Origin: Asaia bogorensis
GTDB taxonomy: Bacteria; Pseudomonadota; Alphaproteobacteria; Acetobacterales; Acetobacteraceae
DNA length: 42,274 bases
NCBI GenBank assembly: GCA_945873195.1
Contig: CAMCDA010000014.1
Coordinates: forward strand, 1-42,274
Direction: 5' to 3'
Shown: piece after piece, positions 16,852-26,277 of the stretch
How positions within the stretch are numbered: the stretch's first letter is position 1
Layout of the letters: the number at the start of each line of letters is the position of its first letter
Translations under genes and position numbers: made by a program
Notes under the pieces: generated by a model
Databases searched by the model: none
What the model saw: only the letters and a program-made list of their open reading frames with translations
Told to the model about the DNA's origin: nothing

Positions 16852-17047
16852 CGTTCTGCCGTTCCACGGTTAGGCCGACCTGAAGCACGCTGACATGGAC
16901 GAACTACGATTTTGAGACCCGGTGTTTCCCCCGGAGCAGACGTCCTTCCCGTCAGTACGCTTTTTGTCGCACCAGTTTGAATTTCCACTAGCATGCCGCT
17001 GTCCCTGCTCCCTGTCCATCTCCCACAGGACCGGGCTCGCGAGGATT

Positions 17048-18064
17048 TCAGTGGTCGATAAATAACTGGTCGGGAGCCGCCTCGATTTCCGCATAAAAAT
17101 GGCAGGCGACGGCATGGCCTTCTTCGACCTGCGTCAACGGCGGCTCCTCGGAAGCGCAGCGCGGCTTTGCATAAGGACACCGAGTCCGAAACCGGCAGCC
17201 GCTCGGCGGGTTGATCGGGGACGGCACCTCCCCCTGGATCGCCACCGTATCCCGCCCGCCCCGAGGCAGGTCGGTCGCCATCGCCGCGCGCATCAGCGCC
17301 CGCGTATAGGGATGCAACGGCCGGCGGTACAACTGTCCTGACGTCGCGACCTCGGCCAGCCGGCCCAGATACATCACCGCGACCCGGTTCGACATGAACT
17401 CGACCACCGCCAGATCATGGGCGATGAACATGTAGGTCAGGCCGAGCTGGTCCTGGAGGTCGCGCAGCAGGTTCAGGACCTGGGCCCGGATCGACACGTC
17501 CAGCGCCGACACAGGCTCATCCAACACGATGAACTTCGGACGCACGGAAATTGCCCGCGCGATCGCCAGCCGTTGACGCTGCCCGCCGCTGAACTCATGC
17601 GGATACTGGTCGACGGCGCGCTCCGGCAGCCCGACGATCCGCAACAGTTCCCGCACCTGGTCGCGCAGTTCGTTCCCGCGGACCGAGCGATGGACGGTCA
17701 GAGGCTCCCCCACCACATCCAGCACGCGGTGGCGCGGGTTCAGCGCACCATACGGGTCCTGCAACACCGCCTGCACATCGCGGCGGAATGCCCGTTCCTT
17801 CGACGCGGAAATCCGGTCCAGCCGGTGGCCGGCGATATCAAGCTCTCCGCCCGTCAGGGGATCGAGATACAGCAGCAGCTTGCCGATCGTGGTCTTGCCG
17901 CAACCTGATTCGCCCACCAACCCGAACGTCTCGCCCGGATTGATATCGAAGCTGACACCATCCACCGCGTGCACGATACGGCGTGGCGCCAGAGGATTCC
18001 CGCCCCGCGGCAGCGGGAAATGCTTGACCATGTTCCGGGCGCTGACCAGCGGAGCATCGGTCAT
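17048..18064 (-). CDS. Oligopeptide-type ABC transporter ATP-binding protein (OppF/DppF), second importer
   Basis: A 338-residue ABC ATPase with Walker A G-E-S-G-C-G-K-T-T (about 51-59), signature F-S-G-G-Q-R-Q-R, Walker B F-I-V-L-D-E-P and the C-terminal Cys extension G-C-R-F-R-T-R-C-P-Y. ATG 18064 overlaps the stop of the OppD-like gene in the form ATGA, preferred over the longer frame to 18091. It ends the second importer operon; the 196-base gap after it contains the start of the first importer operon. Confidence 0.93.
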   Translation of the reverse strand: MTDAPLVSARNMVKHFPLPRGGNPLAPRRIVHAVDGVSFDINPGETFGLVGESGCGKTTIGKLLLYLDPLTGGELDIAGHRLDRISASKERAFRRDVQAVLQDPYGALNPRHRVLDVVGEPLTVHRSVRGNELRDQVRELLRIVGLPERAVDQYPHEFSGGQRQRLAIARAISVRPKFIVLDEPVSALDVSIRAQVLNLLRDLQDQLGLTYMFIAHDLAVVEFMSNRVAVMYLGRLAEVATSGQLYRRPLHPYTRALMRAAMATDLPRGGRDTVAIQGEVPSPINPPSGCRFRTRCPYAKPRCASEEPPLTQVEEGHAVACHFYAEIEAAPDQLFIDH

Positions 18065-19035
18065 GGCGCGGTCTCCGGGTGCAGCCAGCAACGGGCGGTG
18101 CGGCCGGGTCCGACCGTGACCGAGACCGGATCATCGACCGAGCAGCGCGGCATCACCGAGGCACAGCGCGGCGCGAAGGCGCAGCCCGGCGGCAGGTTCG
18201 TCAGATCGGGGATTTGCCCGTCGATCGCCGTCAACCGCTTCCCGACATGGCCGATGCGCGGGATGGAGGCCAGCAAGGCCCGCGTATAAGGATGCTTGGG
18301 CTCCGTAAAGATCGTCTCCGTCTCTCCGGTCTCCACTGCTCGGCCCGCATACATGATGACCACGCGGTCGGTCAGGCGGCGGACGATGCCCAGGTCATGC
18401 GTCACCAGGATGATCGCGGTGCCGAGCGTGTCGCGGATATCGGCGAGCAGGCGTAGAATCTGTTCCTGGATCGTGACGTCCAGGGCCGTCGTCGGCTCAT
18501 CCGCCAGCAGCAGGCCGGGTTTCAGAGAGGTGGCCATCGCGGTCAGGATACGCTGCTTCATCCCCCCGCTCATTTGATGGGGGTAGCTGGTCAGACGTTC
18601 GGCGGGGGATGGGATTTGAACCAGCCCCATCATCTCCAGCGCCCGCTCCCGCCGCGTCTTCTGCGGCATGTTCGCGTTGTGGCGCAGGATTTCATCGAAC
18701 TGGCTGCCGACGGTGAACAGCGGGTCCATCGCCGTCATCGGGTTCTGCAACACCATCGTGATGTCACGCCCACGGATCGAACGCATCTCCTGGTCCGACT
18801 TGTCCAACAGGTTTTCGCCGCGATAACGGATTTCCCCGGTCACGTCAGCGTTGTTCGGCAGCATCCGCACCAGGGACGAACACAATGTCGACTTGCCGCA
18901 GCCGGACTCCCCGACGATCCCCAGGATTTCCCCCGGGTTCAGGGAGAAGGTCACCCCGTCGACCGCGCGGACCGAACCACGGCGGGAGCGGAAGCTGACG
19001 CGCAGGTCGCGGACATCAAGGACAGGTTCTGTCAT
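18061..19035 (-). CDS. Oligopeptide-type ABC transporter ATP-binding protein (OppD/DppD), second importer
   Basis: A 324-residue ABC ATPase. Walker A G-E-S-G-C-G-K-S-T is at about residues 42-50, signature M-S-G-G-M-K-Q-R, Walker B L-L-L-A-D-E-P, and a C-terminal P-P-G-C-A-F-A-P-R-C extension. I start it at the ATG at 19035, four bases past the permease stop, because the family begins with a short segment before the first strand; the frame is open to 19089. It would pair with the OppF-like ATPase encoded next. Confidence 0.92.
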   Translation of the reverse strand: MTEPVLDVRDLRVSFRSRRGSVRAVDGVTFSLNPGEILGIVGESGCGKSTLCSSLVRMLPNNADVTGEIRYRGENLLDKSDQEMRSIRGRDITMVLQNPMTAMDPLFTVGSQFDEILRHNANMPQKTRRERALEMMGLVQIPSPAERLTSYPHQMSGGMKQRILTAMATSLKPGLLLADEPTTALDVTIQEQILRLLADIRDTLGTAIILVTHDLGIVRRLTDRVVIMYAGRAVETGETETIFTEPKHPYTRALLASIPRIGHVGKRLTAIDGQIPDLTNLPPGCAFAPRCASVMPRCSVDDPVSVTVGPGRTARCWLHPETAP

Positions 19036-19039
19036 GGCA

Positions 19040-19897
19040 TCAATCCCGCGACTGCCGTGGGTCGAGCCGGTCCCGCAACCAATCACCAAAGATATTCAGG
19101 CTGAGCACGGCGAGCAAAATCGCCAGTCCCGGCATCACCGTCAGCCACCAGGCGACCGTCATATAGGCACGCCCATCGGCCAGCATCAGGCCCCAGGAGA
19201 CCTCCGGCGGCTGCACGCCAAGCCCCAGGAAGGACAGCGAGCTTTCAAGGATGATCACTCGTCCCAGGTCCAAGGTGGCCAGCACGATGATGCTGTTGGC
19301 GACGTTCGGCAGGATATGGCGCAGCCCGATCCGCCAGCGCGGCTGCCCCGCGATGCGCGCGAGTGCCACGTAGTCGCGGCCCTTCACGCTCAGGACCTCA
19401 CCGCGCACCAGACGAGCATACCGCGCCCAGTTCGTTATCCCCATCACCAGGATGATGTTCGTCACACTCGGCCCCAGCGCCGCGACAAAGCCCAGCGCCA
19501 TCAGGATGAACGGCATCGCCAGGAAGGCATCGACAACGCGCATGATCAGGCTGTCGAGCGCTCCGCCCGCATAGCCCGCGATCAGCCCCAGGATGACGCC
19601 GATCGATCCGGCCAGCGCGATCGCGAACAAGGCGATGATCAGCGACACCCGCGCGCCGTAGATCAGGCGGGAGAGGATGTCGCGGCCCAGGTTGTCGCCG
19701 CCCAACAGGTTGGACCAGGTGCCCTCGTCGATCCACACCGGCGGTGACAGCGAGGCCAGGAAGTTCTGTTCGGCCGGATCCCAGGGCGCGATGATCGGCG
19801 CGAGGATCGCCGCCAGCACGAACATGGCCACAAGGCCGGTCGCCAGGATCGGCGCCCCGCGCATGGATTCCCGTATCCGGGACAGAAGCGATGCCAT
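19040..19897 (-). CDS. ABC transporter permease (OppC/DppC), second importer
   Basis: A 285-residue permease with the OppC N-terminal helix, the G-G-D-N-L-G-R-D-I-L-S-R segment, the typical A-L-A-R-I-A-G-Q coupling loop and the C-terminal G-D-W-L-R-D-R-L-D-P end. It follows the OppB-like gene with only two bases between stop and start. It is clearly related to but distinct from the permease at 10231-11115. Confidence 0.92.
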   Translation of the reverse strand: MASLLSRIRESMRGAPILATGLVAMFVLAAILAPIIAPWDPAEQNFLASLSPPVWIDEGTWSNLLGGDNLGRDILSRLIYGARVSLIIALFAIALAGSIGVILGLIAGYAGGALDSLIMRVVDAFLAMPFILMALGFVAALGPSVTNIILVMGITNWARYARLVRGEVLSVKGRDYVALARIAGQPRWRIGLRHILPNVANSIIVLATLDLGRVIILESSLSFLGLGVQPPEVSWGLMLADGRAYMTVAWWLTVMPGLAILLAVLSLNIFGDWLRDRLDPRQSRD

Positions 19898-19899
19898 GG

Positions 19900-20814
19900 T
19901 CAGTACCGGATCCGAGGGTCGAGCCAGGAATAGATCAGGTCGACAACAAGATTGAGCAGCAGGATGAACATTGCCGTCACCATGACGGCGGCCTGCACGA
20001 CGGGGTAGTCTCGACCATTGATCGCATCGACCACGATCATGCCGATGCCAGGCCAGGCGAACACCGTTTCCGTCACCACGGCGCCAGACAGCAGCACGCC
20101 GAACTGCAACGCCATGTAGGTGACGATCGGGATCGCGGCGTTCCGCAGCGCGTGCTTCAGCACGATCACGCGATCGGGCAGGCCCGACAGACGCTCAAAC
20201 CGGACGAAGTCGCTTTGCAGGGCTTCCAGCATGCTCGACCGCGTCAGGCGGGCGATGGCGGCGGCGGAAAACCAGCCCAGCGTGATAGCGGGCAGGATGA
20301 TGTTCTCAACCCCGCCGCGGCCGGAGGTCGGGAACCAACCGAGATGGACGGAGAAATAGAGGATCAGGATCAGCCCGAGCCAGAACGTCGGCGTCGCCTG
20401 CCCCAGCGTCGCGAACCAGCGGGCGATCGTGTCGATCCAACTGTCCCGCCGCACCGCGGCCAGAATACCGATGGGCAGCGCGATGATGATCGCGAACAGC
20501 ATCGACACGGCGGCCAGTTCCAGCGTCGCGGGAAGCCGAGCCATGACGATGTCGAGGGCTGGCTCGCGATAGCGGAAGGAGTTCCCCATGTCGCCTTCCA
20601 GCACCCGGCCGAGGAAGGTCAGGTACTGCTCATGCAGCGGCTTGTCCAACCCCAGCTGGTTGCGGAAGAAATTACGGTCCTGCTCGGTCGCCTCGGATGG
20701 CAGCAGCAGGATCGTGGGATCGCCGGTCACCCGGGCGAGGCTGAACACGATCATGCTGACGAAGACCGCGGTCACCGCGGTCTGGCCAATCCGGCGGAGG
20801 ATAAAAAGCCACAT
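19900..20814 (-). CDS. ABC transporter permease (OppB/DppB), second importer
   Basis: A 304-residue permease with the OppB opening F-I-L-R-R-I-G-Q, six predicted helices, the R-V-T-G-D-P-T segment near residue 28 (where OppB proteins usually have P-G-D-P) and the C-terminal Y-S-W-L-D-P-R-I-R-Y. It begins 12 bases after the binding-protein gene, so the second importer is a compact five-gene operon in the usual order binding protein, B, C, D, F. Confidence 0.92.
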   Translation of the reverse strand: MWLFILRRIGQTAVTAVFVSMIVFSLARVTGDPTILLLPSEATEQDRNFFRNQLGLDKPLHEQYLTFLGRVLEGDMGNSFRYREPALDIVMARLPATLELAAVSMLFAIIIALPIGILAAVRRDSWIDTIARWFATLGQATPTFWLGLILILYFSVHLGWFPTSGRGGVENIILPAITLGWFSAAAIARLTRSSMLEALQSDFVRFERLSGLPDRVIVLKHALRNAAIPIVTYMALQFGVLLSGAVVTETVFAWPGIGMIVVDAINGRDYPVVQAAVMVTAMFILLLNLVVDLIYSWLDPRIRY

Positions 20815-20826
20815 GGTAAGTCTGGA

Positions 20827-22359
20827 TCAGTCCTTGTCGACCACCCAGAACACCGGCCAGGAGACGTTGGCGCGCGGCGTCCAGCGGACGTTCTTGCGGG
20901 TCGCATAGACCTCATTCGTGGTCCACAGGAAGATCCACGGGGGGTTGTCATAGGCGTGGGTGAACAGCTTCTTCAGATGGACTTCGCGCGCCTTCGGATC
21001 GGTGAAGGCGTTGGCCGCGTCGATCATCTCATCAAGCACGGGATCGGAGTTCCACGACAGCGATCCCCCGGTGCGCCAGGCGCGCGGCAGGCGGCCCATC
21101 GGGTCATTGTTGTAGTCCGTCCAGTTCTGCCAGAACATGTCCTGCTTGTCGTACTCACGCGCGCTGACGCGGGCGAGCCAGGCGCCGTATTCCAGGAACT
21201 CCATCTTCGTCTTCACGCCGACTTGGCCCAGGTAGAAGCCAACAGCTTCAGCCACTTCCTTGCTCTGCGCGGCACGGCCGGGCGCGAGGCCGGTGAATTC
21301 ATAGGTGCGGGTGAAGTCGAACTTGGCTTCCTCCAGCATCGCCTTCGCCTTCTTCGGGTCGTAGGCGTAGGGCTCCTTCCCGATGTCGCAGCCAGTGATC
21401 TGGATGTTGCACTGCACGGCGACCGGCGTCGCGAAGCCGAACATCACGCGGTTGATCAGGGTCTTGCGGTCGATCGCGTGGTTCAGCGCCTGGCGCACCT
21501 TGGGGTTGGCGAACTGCCCATGGGCCGCCTTCACGCTGATCGCGATGAAGATATTCTGGAAGCTCGGGCTGACGATGACGTTGACGTTCTTGTCGGCTTC
21601 AAGCTGCTTGGCGACCTGCGGGGGAACGTTGACGATCGCGTCGACCTCTCCGGCGCGCAGCATCGCGATGCGCGTCTGCGGGTCGGACACCATCTTCATC
21701 ACCAGGCGGTCGATCTTCGGCTTCTTGCCCCAATGGTCGGGGAAGGCCGCGAATTCGGTCTGTTCGCGGATGCGGCGGCTGACGAAACGGAATGGTCCCG
21801 TTCCGATCGGATGGCGGCCGACATCGTCGTTGCCGGTCTTCTCGGTCGTCGTCTTGTCGACGATGTAGAAGAATTCGCCCAGGTTCTCGATCAGCGCGGC
21901 GTCGGGCTGCTTGAGTTTCAGCTTCACCGTCAGGTCGTCGATCACCTCGACGTCGACGACATTGCGCGTCAGGATCGCCGCGCGGGGGTTCTTGATTTCA
22001 GGATCGTTGGAGCGCTGCCATGAGAATTTCACGTCCTCGGCGGTGAACGCCTCGCCGTTGTGAAATTTGACATTCGGCCGAAGCTTGAAGGTGTATTCCT
22101 TCCCGTCGGCCGAAACTTCATGCGACAGCGCCAGTTCGGGCGCGAGCTTGCCGGCGTTGTCGTGGCCGTACAGGCCTTCGAAGATGTGATTGAAGAACTG
22201 GTAGTCACCACCACCGGAAATCTTGTGCGGGTCGATGCTGGCGGGGTCGATGCCAACGGCGGCGGTGATGGTTTTCTGAGCCAGCGCCACACCCGTCGGC
22301 GTGGCCAAGGCCAGGCCGGTAACGGCCGCCCAGGCGAGATACCTCCATCCCATTCGCAT
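20827..22359 (-). CDS. Family 5 extracellular solute-binding protein, second importer
   Basis: A 510-residue binding protein with a Sec signal ending in V-A-L-A-Q. It starts its mature part with I-T-A-A-V-G-I-D-P-A-S-I-D-P-H, a different pattern from the P-Q-N-N-S-S group, and it lacks the C-terminal Cys pair of that group. ATG 22359 is chosen because GAGGGAGA lies seven bases upstream; the frame is open to 22398. It resembles dipeptide and glutathione type binding proteins in general layout, but the ligand is not identifiable. It opens the second importer operon and is divergent from the acyl-CoA dehydrogenase at 22649, with 289 bases between. Confidence 0.92.
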   Translation of the reverse strand: MRMGWRYLAWAAVTGLALATPTGVALAQKTITAAVGIDPASIDPHKISGGGDYQFFNHIFEGLYGHDNAGKLAPELALSHEVSADGKEYTFKLRPNVKFHNGEAFTAEDVKFSWQRSNDPEIKNPRAAILTRNVVDVEVIDDLTVKLKLKQPDAALIENLGEFFYIVDKTTTEKTGNDDVGRHPIGTGPFRFVSRRIREQTEFAAFPDHWGKKPKIDRLVMKMVSDPQTRIAMLRAGEVDAIVNVPPQVAKQLEADKNVNVIVSPSFQNIFIAISVKAAHGQFANPKVRQALNHAIDRKTLINRVMFGFATPVAVQCNIQITGCDIGKEPYAYDPKKAKAMLEEAKFDFTRTYEFTGLAPGRAAQSKEVAEAVGFYLGQVGVKTKMEFLEYGAWLARVSAREYDKQDMFWQNWTDYNNDPMGRLPRAWRTGGSLSWNSDPVLDEMIDAANAFTDPKAREVHLKKLFTHAYDNPPWIFLWTTNEVYATRKNVRWTPRANVSWPVFWVVDKD

Positions 22360-22648
22360 CCGTCCGCTCTCCCTCATGCCGTCGTCGGTATTGATCATGT
22401 TCGGCTCGCCGGACGATACCCCCCGCTGCCCCCAGCGACAAGTTGGTTTCCCCCGGGCTGGACCGCACCGTCGTTTGTTGCGTGTAGGTGCGATCCGGGG
22501 TTAGCGTTCCCGTCGGCGGTCAACCCGAGGCACAAGATGGCGCACCGACACTATGATTCGGACCGGAAACGGGCGTGGCGCACGCCCCCGGCGCCACGCG
22601 GTCAACACGGCATGCACAGCTGTATCAACGCTGCGTCTGGGGACTGAT

Positions 22649-23890
22649 ATGGACTTCGCCCTCTCCCCCGAACACACCCGCCTGCGTGACCGCTGCCTCG
22701 AAATCGCCGCCGATTTCGCAACGCGCTCGGCCTCGCATGACCGCGAGGCCTCCCACCCAACCGAGAACTACGACATCCTGCGCCGGGAAGGCTTCCTGTC
22801 GCTGACTGTGCCCAAGGAGTATGGCGGCCAGGGCGTCAGCCTTCTGGGCCACACCATCGCCTATGAGGCCCTGGGCCAGGGCTGCCCGTCCACCGCTTTG
22901 TCGTTCAACATGCATGCCTCGGTGGTCAATCCGGTGCTGGAAAGCTCCGAGATTTCAGCGGCCTCGAAGAACCTGATCGCCGACCTGGTGGTGAACCAGC
23001 GTAAGCTGATCGGCGGCAACTTCTCCGAGCCCGGACACACCTCGCTGATCGGCGAACGGCCGCTGACCGCGCGCGCCCGCCGCGTGCCCGGGGGTTATCG
23101 CGTGACGGCGCGGAAGATGTTCGCTTCCATGCTGGAAGCCGCCGATTTCGTTCTGGTACTGGCCTATCCCGATGGATCGACCTCCTCGGTCGCCGGGGCG
23201 CTGATGCTGGTCCCGCATGACGCGCCAGGGCGGAGCGTGAACGCCAATTGGGACGTGCTGGGCATGCGCGCGACCCGCAGCGACAGCCTGATCCTGGAGG
23301 AAGCCGAGGTCGGCGAAAGCGCCGCCATCCTCTGGACCGATGATCTTCGGAAATTCAGGCTGAGCTTCTTCAATTGGTTCTGGGGGTCCTATACGCCCGT
23401 CTATTTGGGCGTCGCCGTTGCGGCCTACAACGAAATCCGCCGCCTGATGCATGACCGCAAGGCGGCGGGGTATTCTCAATCGCTCGCCTATCACCCCGAT
23501 GTCCGCCGCCACATTGCCCAGATGTCCGCCGACATCGATGCGGCGAGGCTGGTCACCTATCGCTCCGCCTGGCTAAGCGACACCCAGGGCCCGACGCCCG
23601 AGACGACGGCTGCCCTGTTTCGCGCGAAATACCTGGTGGGGGAAACGGTGGGCCGGGTGACCCGCACCGCCCTGACGCTGGCCGGCGCGCATGGCATCTT
23701 CAAGGGATCGAGGCTGGAGCAGCTGTTCCGCGACGGCGCCATCGGCGCGATCCAGCCCCCGCAGTCGGATTTCTGTCTGTGGACGATGGGCAGCCACGAA
23801 CTCGGGATCGATCCGGCGGACCTGCTGCCGCCGATGAAGCCCGAGAACGCGGGCGCGGCGTTTGGGCATCCGGCCAAGCCGATCAGTTAG
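22649..23890 (+). CDS. Acyl-CoA dehydrogenase family protein
   Basis: A 413-residue acyl-CoA dehydrogenase fold protein. The N-terminal helical domain, the V-P-K-E-Y-G-G-Q-G segment near residue 55, the middle beta domain and the C-terminal L-A-G-A-H-G-I-F-K-G-S-R-L-E-Q-L-F-R-D segment are all present. I could not place a catalytic Glu with confidence, so a monooxygenase-like (DszC/SfnB type) role is also possible. The start ATG 22649 follows GGGGA by seven bases; an in-frame start at 22553 has less support. It is transcribed alone, away from the second importer, and ends 11 bases before a convergent gene. Confidence 0.88.
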   Translation: MDFALSPEHTRLRDRCLEIAADFATRSASHDREASHPTENYDILRREGFLSLTVPKEYGGQGVSLLGHTIAYEALGQGCPSTALSFNMHASVVNPVLESSEISAASKNLIADLVVNQRKLIGGNFSEPGHTSLIGERPLTARARRVPGGYRVTARKMFASMLEAADFVLVLAYPDGSTSSVAGALMLVPHDAPGRSVNANWDVLGMRATRSDSLILEEAEVGESAAILWTDDLRKFRLSFFNWFWGSYTPVYLGVAVAAYNEIRRLMHDRKAAGYSQSLAYHPDVRRHIAQMSADIDAARLVTYRSAWLSDTQGPTPETTAALFRAKYLVGETVGRVTRTALTLAGAHGIFKGSRLEQLFRDGAIGAIQPPQSDFCLWTMGSHELGIDPADLLPPMKPENAGAAFGHPAKPIS

Positions 23891-23901
23891 ACGCCGCCCC
23901 C

Positions 23902-24801
23902 CTACCCCGCCGCGTTATCCTTGCACCACTGCGCCACCTGCGCGTGGGTCGCGAACCAGCAGCCGCCCTTGGCCTTCATGTGTGCGATCAGCCGTGCCAG
24001 CAGCGGCAGCCGCGACCGGTGGCCGATGAAGTGCGGGTGCATCGTCAGCAGGAACAGCCCCCCTTCCTCCCACGCGCCATCGAACTCGGCGGTGAAGATT
24101 TCCTCGACCGCGGACGGCGGCGTATAGGGCCGCAGCGCCGAGAACCGCAGGAAGTTGAAATACACCGCGTCATCGCGGATCCATTCCGGCGGCAACTCGA
24201 CGATCCCCGTCGGCTCCCCCTGGTCCAGCAGCTCATAGGGATCGTCGTCGGCCATCAGGGAGCTGTCGTACAGCAGCCCCATCTCCCGCACGATATCCAG
24301 CGTATTGACCGAAAAATCCCAGCTTGCCGTCCGCATCCCCACCGGATCGCGCCCCGCCAGCTTGGCCAGCACATCGCGTGCCCGGAAGGTCAGGTCGCGT
24401 TCGGCCTCTCGCGGCAGGGTCGTGTTGGCCTCATGGATCCAGGAATGGATGCCGATCTCGTGCCCATCCCCGGCGACGGCCCGTACCTCGTCGGGGTGCA
24501 GCAGGGCCGAGACCGCGGGATAGAAGAAGGACGCCGGGATCGACTCGCGTTCCAGCAGCTTGCGGATGCGCGGGGTGGCCTGGCGGGCGCCGTACTGGCC
24601 CTGGCTGATGCGCATGGGGCTCGGGTCGTTGTCGCGCAGCGGGATCGTCTCGTGATCCGCGTCGAAGCTGAGCGCCACGGCGCAGCGCGCGCCGCCGGGC
24701 CAGGACGTGGGTGCCAGGCTGCGTCCCGCCCGCGCCCGCCCGACGATCTCCCGCCAGGTTGCCTCGGGCCACTGCCATGGTTCCTGTTTCTGCTCGCTCA
24801 T
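23902..24801 (-). CDS. Polysaccharide deacetylase family (NodB fold) protein
   Basis: A 299-residue NodB-homology protein. The metal-site motif is S-F-D-A-D-H near residue 37 and H-S-W-I-H-E further on (the H-x3-H motif); the C-terminal T-M-H-P-H-F-I-G-H segment supplies a further catalytic His. Absence of a signal peptide and the general pattern place it with the cytoplasmic PuuE-like amidohydrolases (allantoinase or formamide-type) rather than cell-wall deacetylases. GGAGGG eight bases upstream supports ATG 24801. It is divergent from the amidase gene over 69 bases, which suits a pair of C-N bond hydrolases under shared control. Confidence 0.88.
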   Translation of the reverse strand: MSEQKQEPWQWPEATWREIVGRARAGRSLAPTSWPGGARCAVALSFDADHETIPLRDNDPSPMRISQGQYGARQATPRIRKLLERESIPASFFYPAVSALLHPDEVRAVAGDGHEIGIHSWIHEANTTLPREAERDLTFRARDVLAKLAGRDPVGMRTASWDFSVNTLDIVREMGLLYDSSLMADDDPYELLDQGEPTGIVELPPEWIRDDAVYFNFLRFSALRPYTPPSAVEEIFTAEFDGAWEEGGLFLLTMHPHFIGHRSRLPLLARLIAHMKAKGGCWFATHAQVAQWCKDNAAG

Positions 24802-24870
24802 GCGGGGTTCCCTCCGGTGCCGACCGCCGCCATGCTGCAACGGAATCACGCGTGAACGGAAGACCCCGAG

Positions 24871-26265
24871 ATGCCCGGATCGGACCCCGCCCTTCTCACC
24901 GCCGAAGAGATGATCGGCCTGTTCGCCCGCCGAGCGTTGAGCCCGGTGGAGGTTTTGCAGGCGGTGATGCAGAGGGTTGCGCAATTGAACCCGGGCCTAA
25001 ACGCCTTCGCCGTGATGAACCCCCGGGCGCTGGACGCCGCCGGGGAGAGTGCCGCGCGCTGGCGGGCCGGGCGGCCGATCGGGCCGCTGGATGGCGTGCC
25101 CGTCACGATCAAGGACCTGATCGACGTCGCCGGCTTCCCGACAAGGCGTGGCAGCCGCACGACCGATCCCGCCCCGGTGCCGGACGACGCGCCGATGGTC
25201 ATGGGCCTGAAGGCCGCCGGCGCCGTCGTCATCGGCAAGACCACGACGACCGAGTTCGGCTGGAAGTCCCCCGGCGACTGCCCCCTGCACGGCATCACCC
25301 GCAACCCCTGGAACATCGCCCATACGCCGGGCGGATCGTCCTCGGGCGCCGGGGCCGCCGGGGCCGCCGGGTTCGGGCCGCTGCATGTCGGTACCGACGC
25401 CGGCGGCTCGGTCCGCATTCCCGCCGCCTGGAGCGGGTTGGTGGGGCTGAAGCCGACCTATGGCCGCATTCCGCAATGGCCGACCAGCGCCTTTGCCTCG
25501 GTCTCCTGCGCCGGGCCGATGACGCGAACGGTGCGGGACGCGGCGCTGATGTTGTCTTCGATGGCGCGCTACGACATCCGCGATCCGTTCTGCATGCCCG
25601 ATGATGGGCGGGACTGGCGCGACGGGATCGAGGCCGGGGTCGCTGGCCTGACGGTCGGCGTGCTGGCCAGCCCCGGCTTCGACGCCCCGATCGACGCCGA
25701 CGGGATCGCGGCGGTCGAACGGGCGGCCGCGGTGCTGGCCGATGCCGGCGCCCTGGTCGAACAGGCGGAGGCCGACCTACCCGACACCAGCGTCGTCTTC
25801 AGCCGAGTCTGGGGTGCCGCCCTTGCTCGGCTGGTCGCCGCGACCCCCGAGCAACTGCGCGGCCTGCTCGACCCCGGCATCCTGGAGGTCGCGCGGACCC
25901 TGGGCGGCATGACGGCGATCGAATTCATGGATGCCGAGGCCACCCGCGCCGCCACCGGCCATGCGATGGCACGCCTGCATCAGCGCTTCGACCTGCTGCT
26001 GTGCCCGACCGTGCCCGGGCCGCCGCCGCTGGCGGACGCGCCGACCGCCGATCCGATCCGGGCGCTATGGAACAACTGGGCGCCCTGGACCTTTACCTTC
26101 AACATCTCCCGCCAGCCCGCCATCACCGTGCCGATGGGGCTGCGGCCGGATGGGCTGCCGAACTCCGTCCAGATCGCCGCCGCCCAGCATCGGGACGACC
26201 TGGTGTTGCGGGCGGCGCGCGTCGTAGAACTGGCGGAACCCTTCCCGGTCTGCCAGCCGATGTAG
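24871..26265 (+). CDS. Amidase signature family enzyme
   Basis: A 464-residue amidase. Catalytic Lys81 is in V-T-I-K-D-L-I-D, the cis-Ser is in P-G-G-S-S-S-G-A near residue 157, and the nucleophile Ser180 is in G-T-D-A-G-G-S-V-R-I-P. The full Ser-Ser-Lys triad and normal length indicate an active enzyme hydrolysing an amide. The substrate is not readable from sequence; GatA-like and aryl/aliphatic amidases share these motifs, and no gatB or gatC lies nearby, so a catabolic role is more likely than tRNA amidation. It ends 12 bases before a convergent SDR gene. Confidence 0.92.
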   Translation: MPGSDPALLTAEEMIGLFARRALSPVEVLQAVMQRVAQLNPGLNAFAVMNPRALDAAGESAARWRAGRPIGPLDGVPVTIKDLIDVAGFPTRRGSRTTDPAPVPDDAPMVMGLKAAGAVVIGKTTTTEFGWKSPGDCPLHGITRNPWNIAHTPGGSSSGAGAAGAAGFGPLHVGTDAGGSVRIPAAWSGLVGLKPTYGRIPQWPTSAFASVSCAGPMTRTVRDAALMLSSMARYDIRDPFCMPDDGRDWRDGIEAGVAGLTVGVLASPGFDAPIDADGIAAVERAAAVLADAGALVEQAEADLPDTSVVFSRVWGAALARLVAATPEQLRGLLDPGILEVARTLGGMTAIEFMDAEATRAATGHAMARLHQRFDLLLCPTVPGPPPLADAPTADPIRALWNNWAPWTFTFNISRQPAITVPMGLRPDGLPNSVQIAAAQHRDDLVLRAARVVELAEPFPVCQPM

Positions 26266-26277
26266 GCGCGCCGAGCG

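Noticed and set aside
19891-22023. A 710-codon open frame on the plus strand opposite the second importer genes
   Set aside because: It mirrors a permease and a binding-protein gene with strong family motifs on the minus strand. It is His/Arg/Asp-rich and has no domain; GC-rich DNA gives such antisense frames by codon bias.
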